Source of the DNA: Candidatus Nanopelagicales bacterium
GTDB lineage: Bacteria > Actinomycetota > Actinomycetes > S36-B12 > CAIYMF01
Reading direction: 5' to 3'
Assembly: GCA_017882705.1 (NCBI GenBank)
Contig: JADGOZ010000132.1
Location: 1-64,000, forward strand
Length of the DNA stretch: 64,000 bases
Shown here: piece after piece, positions 21,991 through 32,359 of the stretch
Layout: every line of letters starts with the position of its first letter
How positions within the stretch are numbered: the first letter of the stretch is position 1
The notes under the pieces: model-generated
What the model was told of the DNA's origin: nothing
The model's database searches: none
The model's input: only the letters and a program-made list of their open reading frames with translations
Program-made: the position numbers and the translations under genes

Positions 21991-22097
21991 TTCCGGTCCC
22001 CACGCCATGAGGGGACGGCCTGCGCTTCTCCCGGGCGTCCTTCTCTGCCCTTAGCCCGGGACAAGCGCAGGGCGGCCCCGACCCCGAACAGACCAGA

Positions 22098-22607
22098 TCA
22101 GGCCTCCGGCCCAGCAGCCCGAACCCGCTCGACCTCGGTCATGGCAGCACGCAGCTGGGCGAGCCAGTCGTCGGTGTGCTTGCCGACCAGCTTCACGCAC
22201 CACGCCAACGCCTCCGACCGCGACCGCGCGACGCCGGCGTCGACGAGAGTGTCGAGCACCGCCCGCTCCGGCTGACGCAGCCGCGTCATCACCGGCACGG
22301 CGAGGTGCGTGAACATCACGCGCTCGTCGCCGATCCGCACGCCCCACGCGACCTTCTTGCCCGTCCGGTGCTCCAGGTCCGCGGCGATGTCGATCCGCTT
22401 CCCGCGGGTGTCCTCGCGGAAGCCCTTCACCCGGCCGCGCGCGGCGGCCGCCCGCTCGGCGGCGGAAGCGGTGTCGGGGAGGTCGGGCACCGCGAGGGTG
22501 CCGACGACGGTGATCTCCTCCCGGTCGATCGTGACCTCCGGGGCACCCTCGAACCAGTCCTGCGGCAGCCGACCCACGAGCCAGCCCCTGATCTCTTCGT
22601 TGCTCAT
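22098..22607 (-). CDS. Conserved hypothetical protein
   Basis: 169 aa ORF with good codon usage; LVDAGVARSRSEALAWCVKLV ribbon-helix-helix-like stretch. Confidence 0.7.
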   Translation of the reverse strand: MSNEEIRGWLVGRLPQDWFEGAPEVTIDREEITVVGTLAVPDLPDTASAAERAAAARGRVKGFREDTRGKRIDIAADLEHRTGKKVAWGVRIGDERVMFTHLAVPVMTRLRQPERAVLDTLVDAGVARSRSEALAWCVKLVGKHTDDWLAQLRAAMTEVERVRAAGPEA

Positions 22608-22652
22608 GGCACGATGATTACACCATTACGGTGCTACACCTAGCCTGTCCGC

Positions 22653-24683
22653 TCAGGGCTGACGCGTCCCCAGCACCGACGCCAGCGCGGCGGGGTCGGT
22701 CAGCGGCAGGTCGCACACGAAGTGACGGCAGACGTACGCCGCCGGCACGCCGCCGACGAGCCCGCGGTCCGCGAGCAGCGGGTGCCGCCGGCCCGTGCCG
22801 GGAGCGCCCACCGCGAGCACCGAGCCAGGAGCAGTGCCGAGCAGCGCCGTACGACGCAGGACCGCGGTGGCCGGGTCGTCCGGCTCCCCCACGACGGCGA
22901 CCTCGCGCGGCCCGTCGAGCCACGCCTCCGCGACGGCCGCACCCCACCCGGCGAAGCGCGGATGCTGCGCCACGAGCGGGACGAGGGCGGCGAGCGACTC
23001 CTCGGCCGCCGTGCGGTGCCGGTCCGAGCCGGTGAGCGCGGCGTAGGTGAGCAGCGCACCGCTCGCGGCCGACCAGCCGGACGGGCTCGCGTTGTCGCCC
23101 GGATCCTGCGGGCGCAGAACGAGCCGCTCGGCATCGTCGGCCGTGTCGAAGAACCCGCCGCTCGCCGTGTCGCGGAAACGGTCGAGCACGTCGTCGAGGA
23201 GAGCACCCGCACGGGCGAGCCACGCGTCGTCGCCCGAGACCTGGTGCAGCGCAAGGAATCCCTCGGCCACGCACGTGAGGTCCTCGAGGACGCCGGCGTT
23301 GCGCCCCGCCTGCCCGTCGCGCGAGGTGCGGAGCAGTTGCCCCTCAGCATCGCGGTGCAGCTCGTGCAGGAGCGCGGCCGCGCCGAGGGCGGCGGCGACC
23401 CACTGCGGCTCGTCGAGCATCGCGCCGGCCTCGGCGAGAGCGGCGATCGCGAGGCCGTTCCACGCGGCGACGATCTTGTCGTCGCGACCCGGCTGGACGC
23501 GCTGCGCGCGGGAGGCGAGCAGGCGTCGGCGTACGCCGTCCCACCGCTCGGCGTCGACCGCGTCATGGTGCAGCTGGAGGACCGACGAGCCGTGCTCGAA
23601 CGTGCCCGCGGCGGTGACCGCGAGCAGGTCGCACGCCCAAGCGCCGTCGTCGGCCCCGAGGACGGCGACGAGCTGCTCCGGCGTCCAGGCGTAGGCCTTG
23701 CCCTCCTCACCCTCGGTGTCGGCGTCGAGCGCGGAGATGAAGCCGTCCTGCGCTGATCGCATGTCGCGCAGCAGGAATGCGGCCGTCTCGCGAGCGACTC
23801 GTTCGGCCAGCCGGTCGCCGGTCGCACGCCACCAGTGGGTGTAGACGCGCAGCAGGAGCGCGTTGTCGTAGAGCATCTTCTCGAAGTGCGGCACGACCCA
23901 GTCGGCGTCGACGGAGTAGCGCGCGAAGCCTCCGGCGAGCTGGTCGTACATGCCGCCGCGAGCCATCGCCTCGCAGGTGCCTTCCACCATCGCGAGGGCG
24001 CGAGGATCCCCCGTGCGGGCGTGGTGGCGCAGCAGCGCCTCGAGCACCATCGACGGCGGGAACTTCGGCGCAGCGCCGAATCCGCCGCGGGCGCCGTCGT
24101 ACTGCGTCGCCAGCGCCGTGACGGCGGAGTCGAGCACAGCGGCGACGATCGTCGTGTCGAGCGCGTCGGCCTGACCCACCGACGACCGCTGCTGGAGCGC
24201 GGAGGTGATGCGGTCGGCCGCCTCGGTCAGCCGCGCGCGGTCACCGACCCACGTCTCGCTCACGGCGGTGAGGAGCTGGCCGAAGGACGGCATGCCGTGG
24301 CGCGGCTCGGGCGGGAAGTAGGTGCCGGCGTAGAAGGGCCGTGCGTCGTGGTCGAGGAAGACCGTCATCGGCCAGCCGCCGCGACCGGTGAGCGCCTGCG
24401 TCGCGGCCATGTAGACGGCGTCGACGTCGGGCCGCTCCTCGCGGTCGACCTTGACCGCGACGTACTGCTCGTTGAGGTACGCCGCCAGCACGTCGTCCTC
24501 GAACGACTCGTGCGCCATCACGTGGCACCAGTGGCACGCGGCGTAGCCCACGCTCAGCAGGACGGGCACGTCGCGACGCCGCGCCTCGGCGAACGCGTCG
24601 GGCCCCCACTCCTGCCAGTCGACCGGGTTGTCCTTGTGCTGCAGCAGGTACGGGCTGGTGGACGCGGCAAGACGGTTGGGCAC
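22653..24683 (-). CDS. DUF255 thioredoxin-domain protein (YyaL-type), intact
   Basis: [78 protein letters not shown] start. Confidence 0.95.
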   Translation of the reverse strand: MPNRLAASTSPYLLQHKDNPVDWQEWGPDAFAEARRRDVPVLLSVGYAACHWCHVMAHESFEDDVLAAYLNEQYVAVKVDREERPDVDAVYMAATQALTGRGGWPMTVFLDHDARPFYAGTYFPPEPRHGMPSFGQLLTAVSETWVGDRARLTEAADRITSALQQRSSVGQADALDTTIVAAVLDSAVTALATQYDGARGGFGAAPKFPPSMVLEALLRHHARTGDPRALAMVEGTCEAMARGGMYDQLAGGFARYSVDADWVVPHFEKMLYDNALLLRVYTHWWRATGDRLAERVARETAAFLLRDMRSAQDGFISALDADTEGEEGKAYAWTPEQLVAVLGADDGAWACDLLAVTAAGTFEHGSSVLQLHHDAVDAERWDGVRRRLLASRAQRVQPGRDDKIVAAWNGLAIAALAEAGAMLDEPQWVAAALGAAALLHELHRDAEGQLLRTSRDGQAGRNAGVLEDLTCVAEGFLALHQVSGDDAWLARAGALLDDVLDRFRDTASGGFFDTADDAERLVLRPQDPGDNASPSGWSAASGALLTYAALTGSDRHRTAAEESLAALVPLVAQHPRFAGWGAAVAEAWLDGPREVAVVGEPDDPATAVLRRTALLGTAPGSVLAVGAPGTGRRHPLLADRGLVGGVPAAYVCRHFVCDLPLTDPAALASVLGTRQP
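24520..24683 (-). repeat. Copy 1 of the 164-bp 5'-end DUF255 repeat (part of the intact gene)
   Basis: Aligns without gaps to 32755-32918 and 37111-37274; all start at ACGTGGCACCAG and end at the start codon. Confidence 0.92.
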
Positions 24684-24837
24684 GAGCTGACCCCACAGGA
24701 CCGGCCCGGCACGGGTCAAACCCGGGCGACCCCGCCAGCCTGACACACGAACGGACACGCCGGCCCCGGACGGCACCGGCACGAGACCGGACTGGGCCGG
24801 ACAGTCGGCGGCGCGCACAGCGGTCCAGGAGCGCCCG

Positions 24838-25353
24838 ATGAACGGGGCCGACGCCCGGTCACGTCGCCCTCGCTTGGTGCCGGTGGCGCCCCTGGATCCT
24901 GACCGGACTGACATCGGCATGGCGACACCAGCCAGTCCCGAGGCGAGCACAGAGTCCCCCGCCCGCCGAGCCTTCGTCGTGGACCCCGTCGCCGATCCCC
25001 GCGACGTGTTCATGACGGCGCAGGACGTCCACGACTACCTGGGCCGCGGCCGGACGCAGGGCTATGAGGTCACCAGCGACCAGGCGTTCCAGCGATACCA
25101 GGCCGAGCCAGGTCGCTGGCGCCTGTGCGACGTGCGTCGCTACTACGACGACAAGGTCGCGGCCCAGGTGTGCGGAGCCGCCGAGCCCGCCACGCCGGCC
25201 GCCGGGAGCGTCCCCAGCGCCAGCGCCACCCCCGCCGCCAAGTCCACGACCAGGGCTCGTCGCACCGAGCCCAGCGTCACCACCGACAACCCGTTCCTCA
25301 ACTCGCCTCGACGCTCGAACGCGCCGGGCACCAAGAAGGGAAGCACACGATGA
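24838..25353 (+). CDS. Putative Xis-like DNA-binding protein
   Basis: [48 protein letters not shown]; directly upstream of integrase remnants; start could be 24919. Confidence 0.5.
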   Translation: MNGADARSRRPRLVPVAPLDPDRTDIGMATPASPEASTESPARRAFVVDPVADPRDVFMTAQDVHDYLGRGRTQGYEVTSDQAFQRYQAEPGRWRLCDVRRYYDDKVAAQVCGAAEPATPAAGSVPSASATPAAKSTTRARRTEPSVTTDNPFLNSPRRSNAPGTKKGSTR

Positions 25354-25830
25354 ACACCAAGAGGAAGTCCGCAGCACTGGTGGGAAAGGAGCGCCGCGTC
25401 GGATCCCGCCGGGCGTGGTGCGTCCGCGGCTACGCGGGCGCCCGTCCGCGCGTCTCGTACAAGGACCCTGCGAAGCGCAGGCCATGACCGGATGGCTCGA
25501 CGTGCTCGGTCCGACCCACCAGGCGGTGTTCCCCGCTCGGAACCGCAGCGGTCGACCACGCCAGGACAAGCCGATGGGCTCGAACCCGGTGTGGCGCATC
25601 GTCAAGCACCGCGCCGGTTGGCGGGTCTGGAGAACATGGCCCCGCACGATCTCGGACGGTACGTCGTGTCGACCCTGCTGACCACCCACGACCTCGCCTT
25701 GGTGTCCCGGATCGTCGGGCACAGCGACCCGGTCACGACGATGGGGTACGACATGCGGCCGGCCGAGCAGATGCGCGCGGCCGTCGCCACGATCAAGCTT
25801 CCTGAGCCCGGAGCCCTGGTGAGGTCCTAG
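25350..25830 (+). pseudogene. Decayed tyrosine recombinase
   Basis: N-terminal stub (25350-25487), then VFPARNRSGRPRQDKPMGSNPVWRIVKHRA and, after a frameshift, GLENMAPHDLGRYVVSTLLTTHDLALVSRIVGHSDPVTTMGYD. Confidence 0.8.
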
Positions 25831-25908
25831 ATCCGCGTGCGAGAACGGCACATCGGTGCGGCTCCGTCCGGCTCAATACTTCCTATCTCGTCCAGCCGGC
25901 GGGAGCCG

Positions 25909-26172
25909 CTACGCCTCGATCAGGAGCACAAGCGTCTCTGGCAGTACGCCGTCGTGAGCCATGGCGTCAGCCCCCACGGGGCTTTGCATCGTGGCCATCA
26001 AAGCGTCGAGATCGGCTACGTCCATGAGCACCGCCACCTGGCTGCGGTTCTCGGGGTTGACGAAGGTCCGGATGTTCGTCACACCAAGCGGTCCGAAGAT
26101 CTCTTCGCGCTGGGGCGAGGCAAGCCAGTGGTCGGTGTCCTTCACATCGTGGTGCCCGATGACGGTCGGCAT
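25909..26172 (-). CDS. Small conserved hypothetical protein
   Basis: 87 aa ORF, coherent alpha/beta composition. Confidence 0.5.
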   Translation of the reverse strand: MPTVIGHHDVKDTDHWLASPQREEIFGPLGVTNIRTFVNPENRSQVAVLMDVADLDALMATMQSPVGADAMAHDGVLPETLVLLIEA

Positions 26173-26453
26173 GACGGCTCCTCACGCTGCGCTCCGCGCA
26201 CCTGCGCCGAGATCGTGCGCAGCGTACTGCCGCGCCTGCCCCGACCGACAGCCCCGCCAGGCCGCGCCGAATGTCGGTTCGACGACGCAGAGGCGAGCGA
26301 TAGCGGCATATAGGCATGACGCTAGCCAGCGCCCCCACGCAACGTCTTGCCGACCCTCGACCGTCCGTTGAGGAAGCCCGAGTGAGCGCCGCTGCCGTAT
26401 GGATGCGACGACGGGCCCAGGCTGGGTAACGGCTGCACGTCCGCTCTACGCCA

Positions 26454-27140
26454 TCAGGCCAGGAGGTTGAGTGCGAGCTGCGGTGCCTCGCGGTAACGGG
26501 CAATGAGCTCGGCGGTGATGGCCTTGCTGCTGCTCTGCAACTGGAGCCGGTAGGCCGTCAGCTGTTGATCGGCGTACGCGAGCGCGGCCTCGAGCGCTGC
26601 GCTCGCGGCCTCATCCGCGTAGTCCACATCTCGCGACCACATCTCGGCAAGGTCCGGGAGCAGCACCGGGGCTTCGATGCTCGGCACGATCGCGGCAGTC
26701 CGTGAGGGTGACTCGCGTGCGGCTCTGAGCACGCCCCGGAGGTCGGCGACTGGTGGCTTCGGCTGTAGGCGGTCGCGCACGACCACCAGGCGCGACTCGA
26801 TGACCCGATGCCAGTATGCGGTCCGTTCCTCCTCGTGCTGCACGACGCGACGGATCTCACGGAGGTCCGGGAGCGAGAGGTGTCCGAACAGAGGTGCCCG
26901 TTGTGGGACGGGAGCGCTGGCCCGTATCCGTCGGCGTTCGGCGCGTTTGGCTTTGGCCTCAGCGACCCGTTGGGCGCGTTCATCCGCGGCGGAGGCCGGA
27001 CGGTCGCCCGGCACCGGCCCGATGTCAGCCGACGCCGCCGTGGCCTGCCCCGGGTCGGAACCGACACGATCGTGGCGTTCCTGTCGCCGAGGCGAATGGT
27101 CGGATGCCGATGTTCCGCTCACCGAGGCGCTGAAGCTCAT
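26454..27140 (-). CDS. RsiG-like helical protein
   Basis: LSLPDLREIRRVVQHEEERTAYWHRVIESRLVVVRDRL and LTAYRLQLQSSSKAITAELIARYREAPQLALNLL resemble the two RsiG helices; start overlaps the GGDEF/EAL stop. Confidence 0.55.
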   Translation of the reverse strand: MSFSASVSGTSASDHSPRRQERHDRVGSDPGQATAASADIGPVPGDRPASAADERAQRVAEAKAKRAERRRIRASAPVPQRAPLFGHLSLPDLREIRRVVQHEEERTAYWHRVIESRLVVVRDRLQPKPPVADLRGVLRAARESPSRTAAIVPSIEAPVLLPDLAEMWSRDVDYADEAASAALEAALAYADQQLTAYRLQLQSSSKAITAELIARYREAPQLALNLLA

Positions 27141-29602
27141 CTTGCACCTGCTGGTGTATCCGAGGGCATGCCACGACCGAGCCACGCCACGAGGTCTTCC
27201 TTGGGCATCGGCTTTGCCCAGAGATAGCCTTGCCCGGCTGGACATCCCAGCTCCCGGAGCATGTCGTACTGCGCCTGCGTCTCCACGCCTTCAGCGATCG
27301 CCTGGATGCCGAGTTGACTGCACAGAGCGACGACGCTCGCGCAGATGGCGCGGTCGATCACCCCGTCGGCGGCGTCGATCACAAAGGATCGATCGATCTT
27401 CACCCGGGAGACGGGGAGGCTGCGCAGATACGCGAGGCTGCTGTAGCCCGTGCCGAAGTCGTCGAGGGCGACGCTGAAGCCACCTTCCGCGAGGCGCTTC
27501 AGCACGGCAGAAGCGGTGGCGGGCTCTGCCATCACTGCCGTCTCCGTGACCTCCAGGCACAGGCAACCTGGCGGGAGGTCTGACAACCACGCCGCCTCGC
27601 TCACGGCCGACCACAGGTCACCCTGGGCGAGGTGGAGCGCGGAGACATTGACCGAGACGTAGACGTCGGGTGCAACATGGTCACCGACACGAAGCTCGTG
27701 GAGGTCGGCCGTTGCGCGACGAAGCACCCACTGGTCGAGGCGCCGGACGAGCCCACCTTGCTCTGCGATCGCGACGAAGAGATCGGGGCTCACGAATCCT
27801 CGGACCGGATGGTTCCACCGCGCCAGGGCCTCGATGCCGAGCAATCGGCCGCTCGCGATCTCGACGATCGGCTGGTACCAGAGCTCCAGTTCTTCGTCGC
27901 ACAGCGCCGTCCGGAGCTCGACGTTGAGGTCGAACCTGGTCCGTGCCTCGGCGGCGAGCGAGGCGTCGAACATCATGACCCCGCCGCACCCGCGGCGTTT
28001 GGCCTCGTACATCGCGGCATCGGCCGCTTGGAGCAGTTCCTCAGCTGGGCACCCTGCGGACGTTGCGATTCCTGCGCTCGCGGTGATGTGCACGGTTCGG
28101 CCGCCGATGTCGAAGGCCTCGTCCAGGACGGCCAGCATCCGACTGGCCAAGGCGTGCGCCTGCCCCGAGGTGACGCCCTCGGTGAGCACGACGAACTCGT
28201 CACCGCCGAATCTGGCCACCGTCTCGCCTGGAAGGGCCACGGACATCAGTCGTGCGGCGAGCTGCGCGAGCAATCGGTCGCCGGCGGCATGACCGACCGA
28301 GTCGTTGACGAGCTTGAACTGGTCTACGTCGAGGAAGACGACGGCGACACTGGCGGTAGTTCCTCGCGTGTGGCGCTCCTTCGCCTGCTCCAACCGATCT
28401 TCGAGCAGCGACCGGTTCGGGAGGGCGGTGACGTGGTCGTACAGGGCCTGCCGTCGTAGTGCTTGCTCCACCCGTTTGAGTTCAGTGATGTCCGAGACCA
28501 TGCCGAGTGACCCGACGAACTCGCCCTGTCCATCCCACAGCGGGCTGCTGCGTACCTCGAGGCATCGCGCCGTGCCATCTGGGTGCGGGACGCTGAGTTC
28601 GTACTCCTCGGGCCCGGCATTCCGCCTCTCGAGCAGGCGGCGGCTCACCAGGGCGGCTGCCTCGACGTCCAGAAGATCCAGGACTCCACGGGTGTGCAAG
28701 TCCTCGATCGAACGCCCCACGATGTCCGCCATCTTCTGGTTGACGTACACGGTGTGCCCTTGCGGGTTCGCTACCCAGATGCCCTCTTGCGCGGTCTCGA
28801 CGATGGCGCGGTAGCGCTCCAGACTCTCCTGCAGGGCCTGCTCGGTCTCGAGACGCGAGGTGACGTCGCGCAGATTCGTCACGATCCCGCCGATCTGCGG
28901 GTCGGCGGTCTTGTTGCACACCCACGCCTCTACCCATCGGTACCGCCCGTCCACGTGATGGTGCCGGTAGACAAGCGAGATGGCAGCCCCGGGCACTCGC
29001 TGGATCGACTCCCAAGCCGCTGCAACGAACTGCCGGTCCTCTGGATGGACGAAGTGGAGCCCCCGCTGGCCGATCACCTCCTCGGGGGTGTAGCCGAAGT
29101 TGCTGACCGTGGCGTTGGCGTACACGACGGTTCCGTCCGGGGCGTTGACCACCGCCACGTCGGACGCCCTCTCAAGCAGAGCCTGGAAGAACGCTTCCCG
29201 GCTCCGCAGCGCCTCTTCGGCGCGCTGCTGGTCGGTGAGATCCACGACGAACACCGCAATGCTGTGTGGCGCTCCGCCCGGGTCACGCACCAACGTGGCG
29301 AAGAGCCGCGCCGGCACCGGGGTTCCGTCGGGCCGCTGGTAGACCCGTTCGTAGTCCAGCTCACCGCTGGCTCCTGCCTCGAGAAGCTCGCAGGCTCGAC
29401 TTGGCGGGGCCTGTGGGTGCGTCAGGGCGTCAACATGCACTCCGATCAGTTCCTCCACCGGCCGGCCCAGCAGCCTGCCCATGGCCGCGTTCACTGCGAC
29501 GAGACGCAAGTCCAGGCCGGTGATCGCCTGGGGCAGTTGGGACTGCTCGAAACGAGCCCGGAGGAGCGTGTCCGCATCTGACTGAAGTTGGAGCCCGCAC
29601 AT
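27137..29602 (-). CDS. Multi-PAS GGDEF-EAL protein (c-di-GMP turnover)
   Basis: Several PAS domains, RFGGDEFVVLTEG, IEALARWNHP, LDDFGTGYSSLAYL. Confidence 0.95.
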   Translation of the reverse strand: MCGLQLQSDADTLLRARFEQSQLPQAITGLDLRLVAVNAAMGRLLGRPVEELIGVHVDALTHPQAPPSRACELLEAGASGELDYERVYQRPDGTPVPARLFATLVRDPGGAPHSIAVFVVDLTDQQRAEEALRSREAFFQALLERASDVAVVNAPDGTVVYANATVSNFGYTPEEVIGQRGLHFVHPEDRQFVAAAWESIQRVPGAAISLVYRHHHVDGRYRWVEAWVCNKTADPQIGGIVTNLRDVTSRLETEQALQESLERYRAIVETAQEGIWVANPQGHTVYVNQKMADIVGRSIEDLHTRGVLDLLDVEAAALVSRRLLERRNAGPEEYELSVPHPDGTARCLEVRSSPLWDGQGEFVGSLGMVSDITELKRVEQALRRQALYDHVTALPNRSLLEDRLEQAKERHTRGTTASVAVVFLDVDQFKLVNDSVGHAAGDRLLAQLAARLMSVALPGETVARFGGDEFVVLTEGVTSGQAHALASRMLAVLDEAFDIGGRTVHITASAGIATSAGCPAEELLQAADAAMYEAKRRGCGGVMMFDASLAAEARTRFDLNVELRTALCDEELELWYQPIVEIASGRLLGIEALARWNHPVRGFVSPDLFVAIAEQGGLVRRLDQWVLRRATADLHELRVGDHVAPDVYVSVNVSALHLAQGDLWSAVSEAAWLSDLPPGCLCLEVTETAVMAEPATASAVLKRLAEGGFSVALDDFGTGYSSLAYLRSLPVSRVKIDRSFVIDAADGVIDRAICASVVALCSQLGIQAIAEGVETQAQYDMLRELGCPAGQGYLWAKPMPKEDLVAWLGRGMPSDTPAGAR

Positions 29603-29744
29603 GACGGTCGCTCTCCTTCGGTAGCACGGCCCGTAGTGAGCCTCGAACCGCTACCGTGACGTGGCCGGCCGGGCCAGGGCTATCCGCGCTGCGCGCCGCA
29701 CAGTCCCCATTGCGCGGCTGGTATCGCCCACCAAGCTGGCTAGG

Positions 29745-30023
29745 TCAGTCGCGCCGCAGAGTCTGCGAAGGAGACTCGCCGAAGACGTTCCGGTAGGCGG
29801 CCGCGAAGCGGCCCTGGTGGAAGATGCTGAGCCTGGCGGCCACCGCTGAAACCGTCGTGTCCGACGGTGACGATTCGCGCGCAGCTCGTCGCGCGCCCGC
29901 CGAAGGCGTATCTGGTGCAGGTAGGTCATCGGTGGCATGCCAACCTCCCGCGCGAAGCCCTCCTGCAGCGAGACGGCCGAGGAGTCCGGTCTCATCATCG
30001 AGATCGGTGAGCAGGTCCTTCAC
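29745..30023 (-). pseudogene. AraC family regulator, C-terminal remnant with frameshift
   Basis: VSLQEGFAREVGMPPMTYLHQIRLRRARDELRA in one frame, TTVSAVAARLSIFHQGRFAAAYRNVFGESPSQTLRRD in another. Confidence 0.8.
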
Positions 30024-30205
30024 TCCGTGTTAGCGCGATGCTCACCGCACGCCCCGACCTGCCAGGACCCGTCAGCGTGAACCAATCAGCGGATGCGACC
30101 GCGCCGCGGTGCCGAAACGCGCACTTCGCGACGCGCAGATGTGCCGTTCGCGCTCGGCTGCACGTTCCTCCGACGGATCTGCCCTTCCGGTCATACCGTG
30201 GAGGC

Positions 30206-30556
30206 ATGACCGGGACCGATCGAGCCGCCCTTCGTGCGTTGGTCGATCAAGGTAACGAGGAGGCTGCCGATCGCCTCGCTCACCTCGCGGCCGAAGATGG
30301 GGATGTCGAGACGTTGAAGTACCTCATCGACGCCGGGAACGAGTCCGCGGGCGACTTGCTGGCGAAGCGGGCCGCTGAGCAGGGCGACCTTGAGACGTTG
30401 GAGTATCTGATCGGCAACGGCGTCATGTCGGCGGTGGACCGGCGAGCCGAGATCGCCTTGGAGATGGGTGACGCCGCCACGCTGCAGCGGCTCGCGGACG
30501 AAGGCAGCGAGGTAGCTCAGACGTTGCTGACTCGCACGATCAGCGACACGGAGTAG
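30206..30556 (+). CDS. 28-residue helical-repeat protein
   Basis: Three consecutive 28-aa repeats L..L...G...A....A..A...GD..T. Confidence 0.7.
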   Translation: MTGTDRAALRALVDQGNEEAADRLAHLAAEDGDVETLKYLIDAGNESAGDLLAKRAAEQGDLETLEYLIGNGVMSAVDRRAEIALEMGDAATLQRLADEGSEVAQTLLTRTISDTE

Positions 30557-30603
30557 CCGTGCATACGTGCCGGTCGGCATCGCCTCTTCCAGCCTCGGAG
30601 GGG

Positions 30604-31800
30604 CTATGCCTTGGGAGGCTTGTGCGTCAGGGGTATCCCTGCCGCTGGTGACCCTAGGCGACCTCGGTTGCTCCCCCGCCGTCCGGTGAGTAGAGCCGCC
30701 GCTGTCCAGCCGAGAAGGGCAACCCCCCACACGACGTACCACTCGCGCTGTGGAAACCACCAGGCGTCGCCCGGAAGCAGGGCCCTGCTGCCGCGCAGAC
30801 CGACCTGGTCGACCCAGAGCAGCATCCCGACGATCGCCGTCGACAGCAGGACGATGACCCAGGCCCTTCGGGTTCGGGTTTCACGGAGCAACAGGATCAG
30901 AGATGGGTAGATCGCGACCCAGTGGTGCGGCCAGGACACCGGGGACACGAGCAGGCCGGAAACCAGCACCGTGGAGAGCCCGGCCAACTCGTCACCCTGC
31001 CGCCAGAGCGCGGCCGTCAGCGCGACTCCGAGGACCAGCGCCAGCGCAGCCACGGTGAGGCCGACCCATGCGGGCAGAGCGACGAGAGTCGTGACCCCGA
31101 TGAGTGAGTGGTTCAGGACGTCGGGCGCGGAGTTGACGTCGTTCGCCAACCGCCAGGCACCCCCGACATAGTCGCGCACGGCTGCGGGCGAGAGGGCTGC
31201 AGCGGCGGCGCAGGCTCCGACGAAGCCGGCCATCCCCCAGAAGGCGCTGCGCCATCGCCCGGCCGCCGCCAGTCCCACCAGCACGACCGTCGGGGTCAGT
31301 TTCGCGGCGGCGGCGACGCCAACGAGCCACGGGCGGATCGGGTGCCGGGGCTGGCCACGCAGTCCCTCGACTGTCAGCCAGAGCAGCACGAGCCCGACCT
31401 GACCGAAGGACAGAGTGATCAGGGTCGGCTCCAGCACGCAGGCAGCGGCGAACAACCAGCAGGCACGCCGCCGCAGTTGCACTGCGTCCAGAGTCGGCCA
31501 GGCCAGGTCCACCAGGATCCACGTGGTGCGCCCCAGCGCCGCGATCGAGATCGCGAGCCACACCATCGTCGCGGCATGGAAGTTCCGTCCGATCGCAGTC
31601 GGCAGAGTCACGAGGAGCCCAGCAGGCGGGTAGACGAATGGCACATCGGACGGGAGGAAGTACGGGGATCGCCCCTGCAGTACCGCCTCGGCTGTGTCGC
31701 GGAACACGGCCGTGTCGATGTGGCTGCCTGTAGTGCTTGCCCACCAAGCGACAATCGCGGCCGCGGCCGCTCCCGCCAGGGGTGGAACCGCCGACCACAT
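30604..31800 (-). CDS. GT87/DUF2029-type membrane glycosyltransferase
   Basis: Multiple TM helices, YPPAGLLVTLP, GVAAAAKLTPTVVLVGL, SWPHHWVAIYP. Confidence 0.8.
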   Translation of the reverse strand: MWSAVPPLAGAAAAAIVAWWASTTGSHIDTAVFRDTAEAVLQGRSPYFLPSDVPFVYPPAGLLVTLPTAIGRNFHAATMVWLAISIAALGRTTWILVDLAWPTLDAVQLRRRACWLFAAACVLEPTLITLSFGQVGLVLLWLTVEGLRGQPRHPIRPWLVGVAAAAKLTPTVVLVGLAAAGRWRSAFWGMAGFVGACAAAAALSPAAVRDYVGGAWRLANDVNSAPDVLNHSLIGVTTLVALPAWVGLTVAALALVLGVALTAALWRQGDELAGLSTVLVSGLLVSPVSWPHHWVAIYPSLILLLRETRTRRAWVIVLLSTAIVGMLLWVDQVGLRGSRALLPGDAWWFPQREWYVVWGVALLGWTAAALLTGRRGSNRGRLGSPAAGIPLTHKPPKA

Positions 31801-31808
31801 CGTGCGCG

Positions 31809-32335
31809 CTAGTTCCACGTGTCGAATCCTGCGCACTTGTGCAGTGTGCCAGGAACGCCACGACGGAACGCTGCGGAGAGGTAGCGGCGGTCGGAGACTT
31901 GCCACTCGTCGTGGGTCTCGATCAGCACCGCGCCGGCGAGGCGGAGCAGTGCTGCGGGGTTCGGGAAGACACCGACGACGTCGGTGCGGCGTTTGATCTC
32001 CTTGTTCACCCGCTCGAGGGGGTTGGTGGACCAGATCTTCTTCCAGTGCGCGGTGGGCAAGTCCGCGAACGCAGTGATGTCCTCGGCGGCGTCGCGGAGC
32101 ATCGCCTCGACCTTGGGGAACTGGCGGCCGAGCATGGTCGCGATCACGTCGAGCTGGTCGCGGACGTGCTCGGCGTCGGGTTGGGCGAAGATCGTCCGGA
32201 TCGCTGCGGCGACCATCTCCGCGGACCCTTTCGGGACCTGGTCCAGGACGTTGCGCAGGAAGTGGACCCGGCAGCGCTGCCAGGAGGCACCGAGCATGAC
32301 GGCGCTGATCGCGGCTCGGAAGGGCTTCTGGTCGG
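31809..32335 (-). pseudogene. IS256-family (mutator) transposase, 5'-truncated
   Basis: LGASWQRCRVHFLRNVLDQVPKGSAEMVAAAIRTIFAQPD..WKKIWSTNPLERVNKEIKRRTDVVGVFPNPAALLRL. Confidence 0.88.
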
Positions 32336-32359
32336 GTCTTCCATGTCCTTGCGGGCCTG

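Noticed and set aside
26210-26450. Possible coding sequence between 25909-26172 and the RsiG-like gene
   Set aside because: ORFs here have no domain signature and conflict with one another; treated as intergenic.
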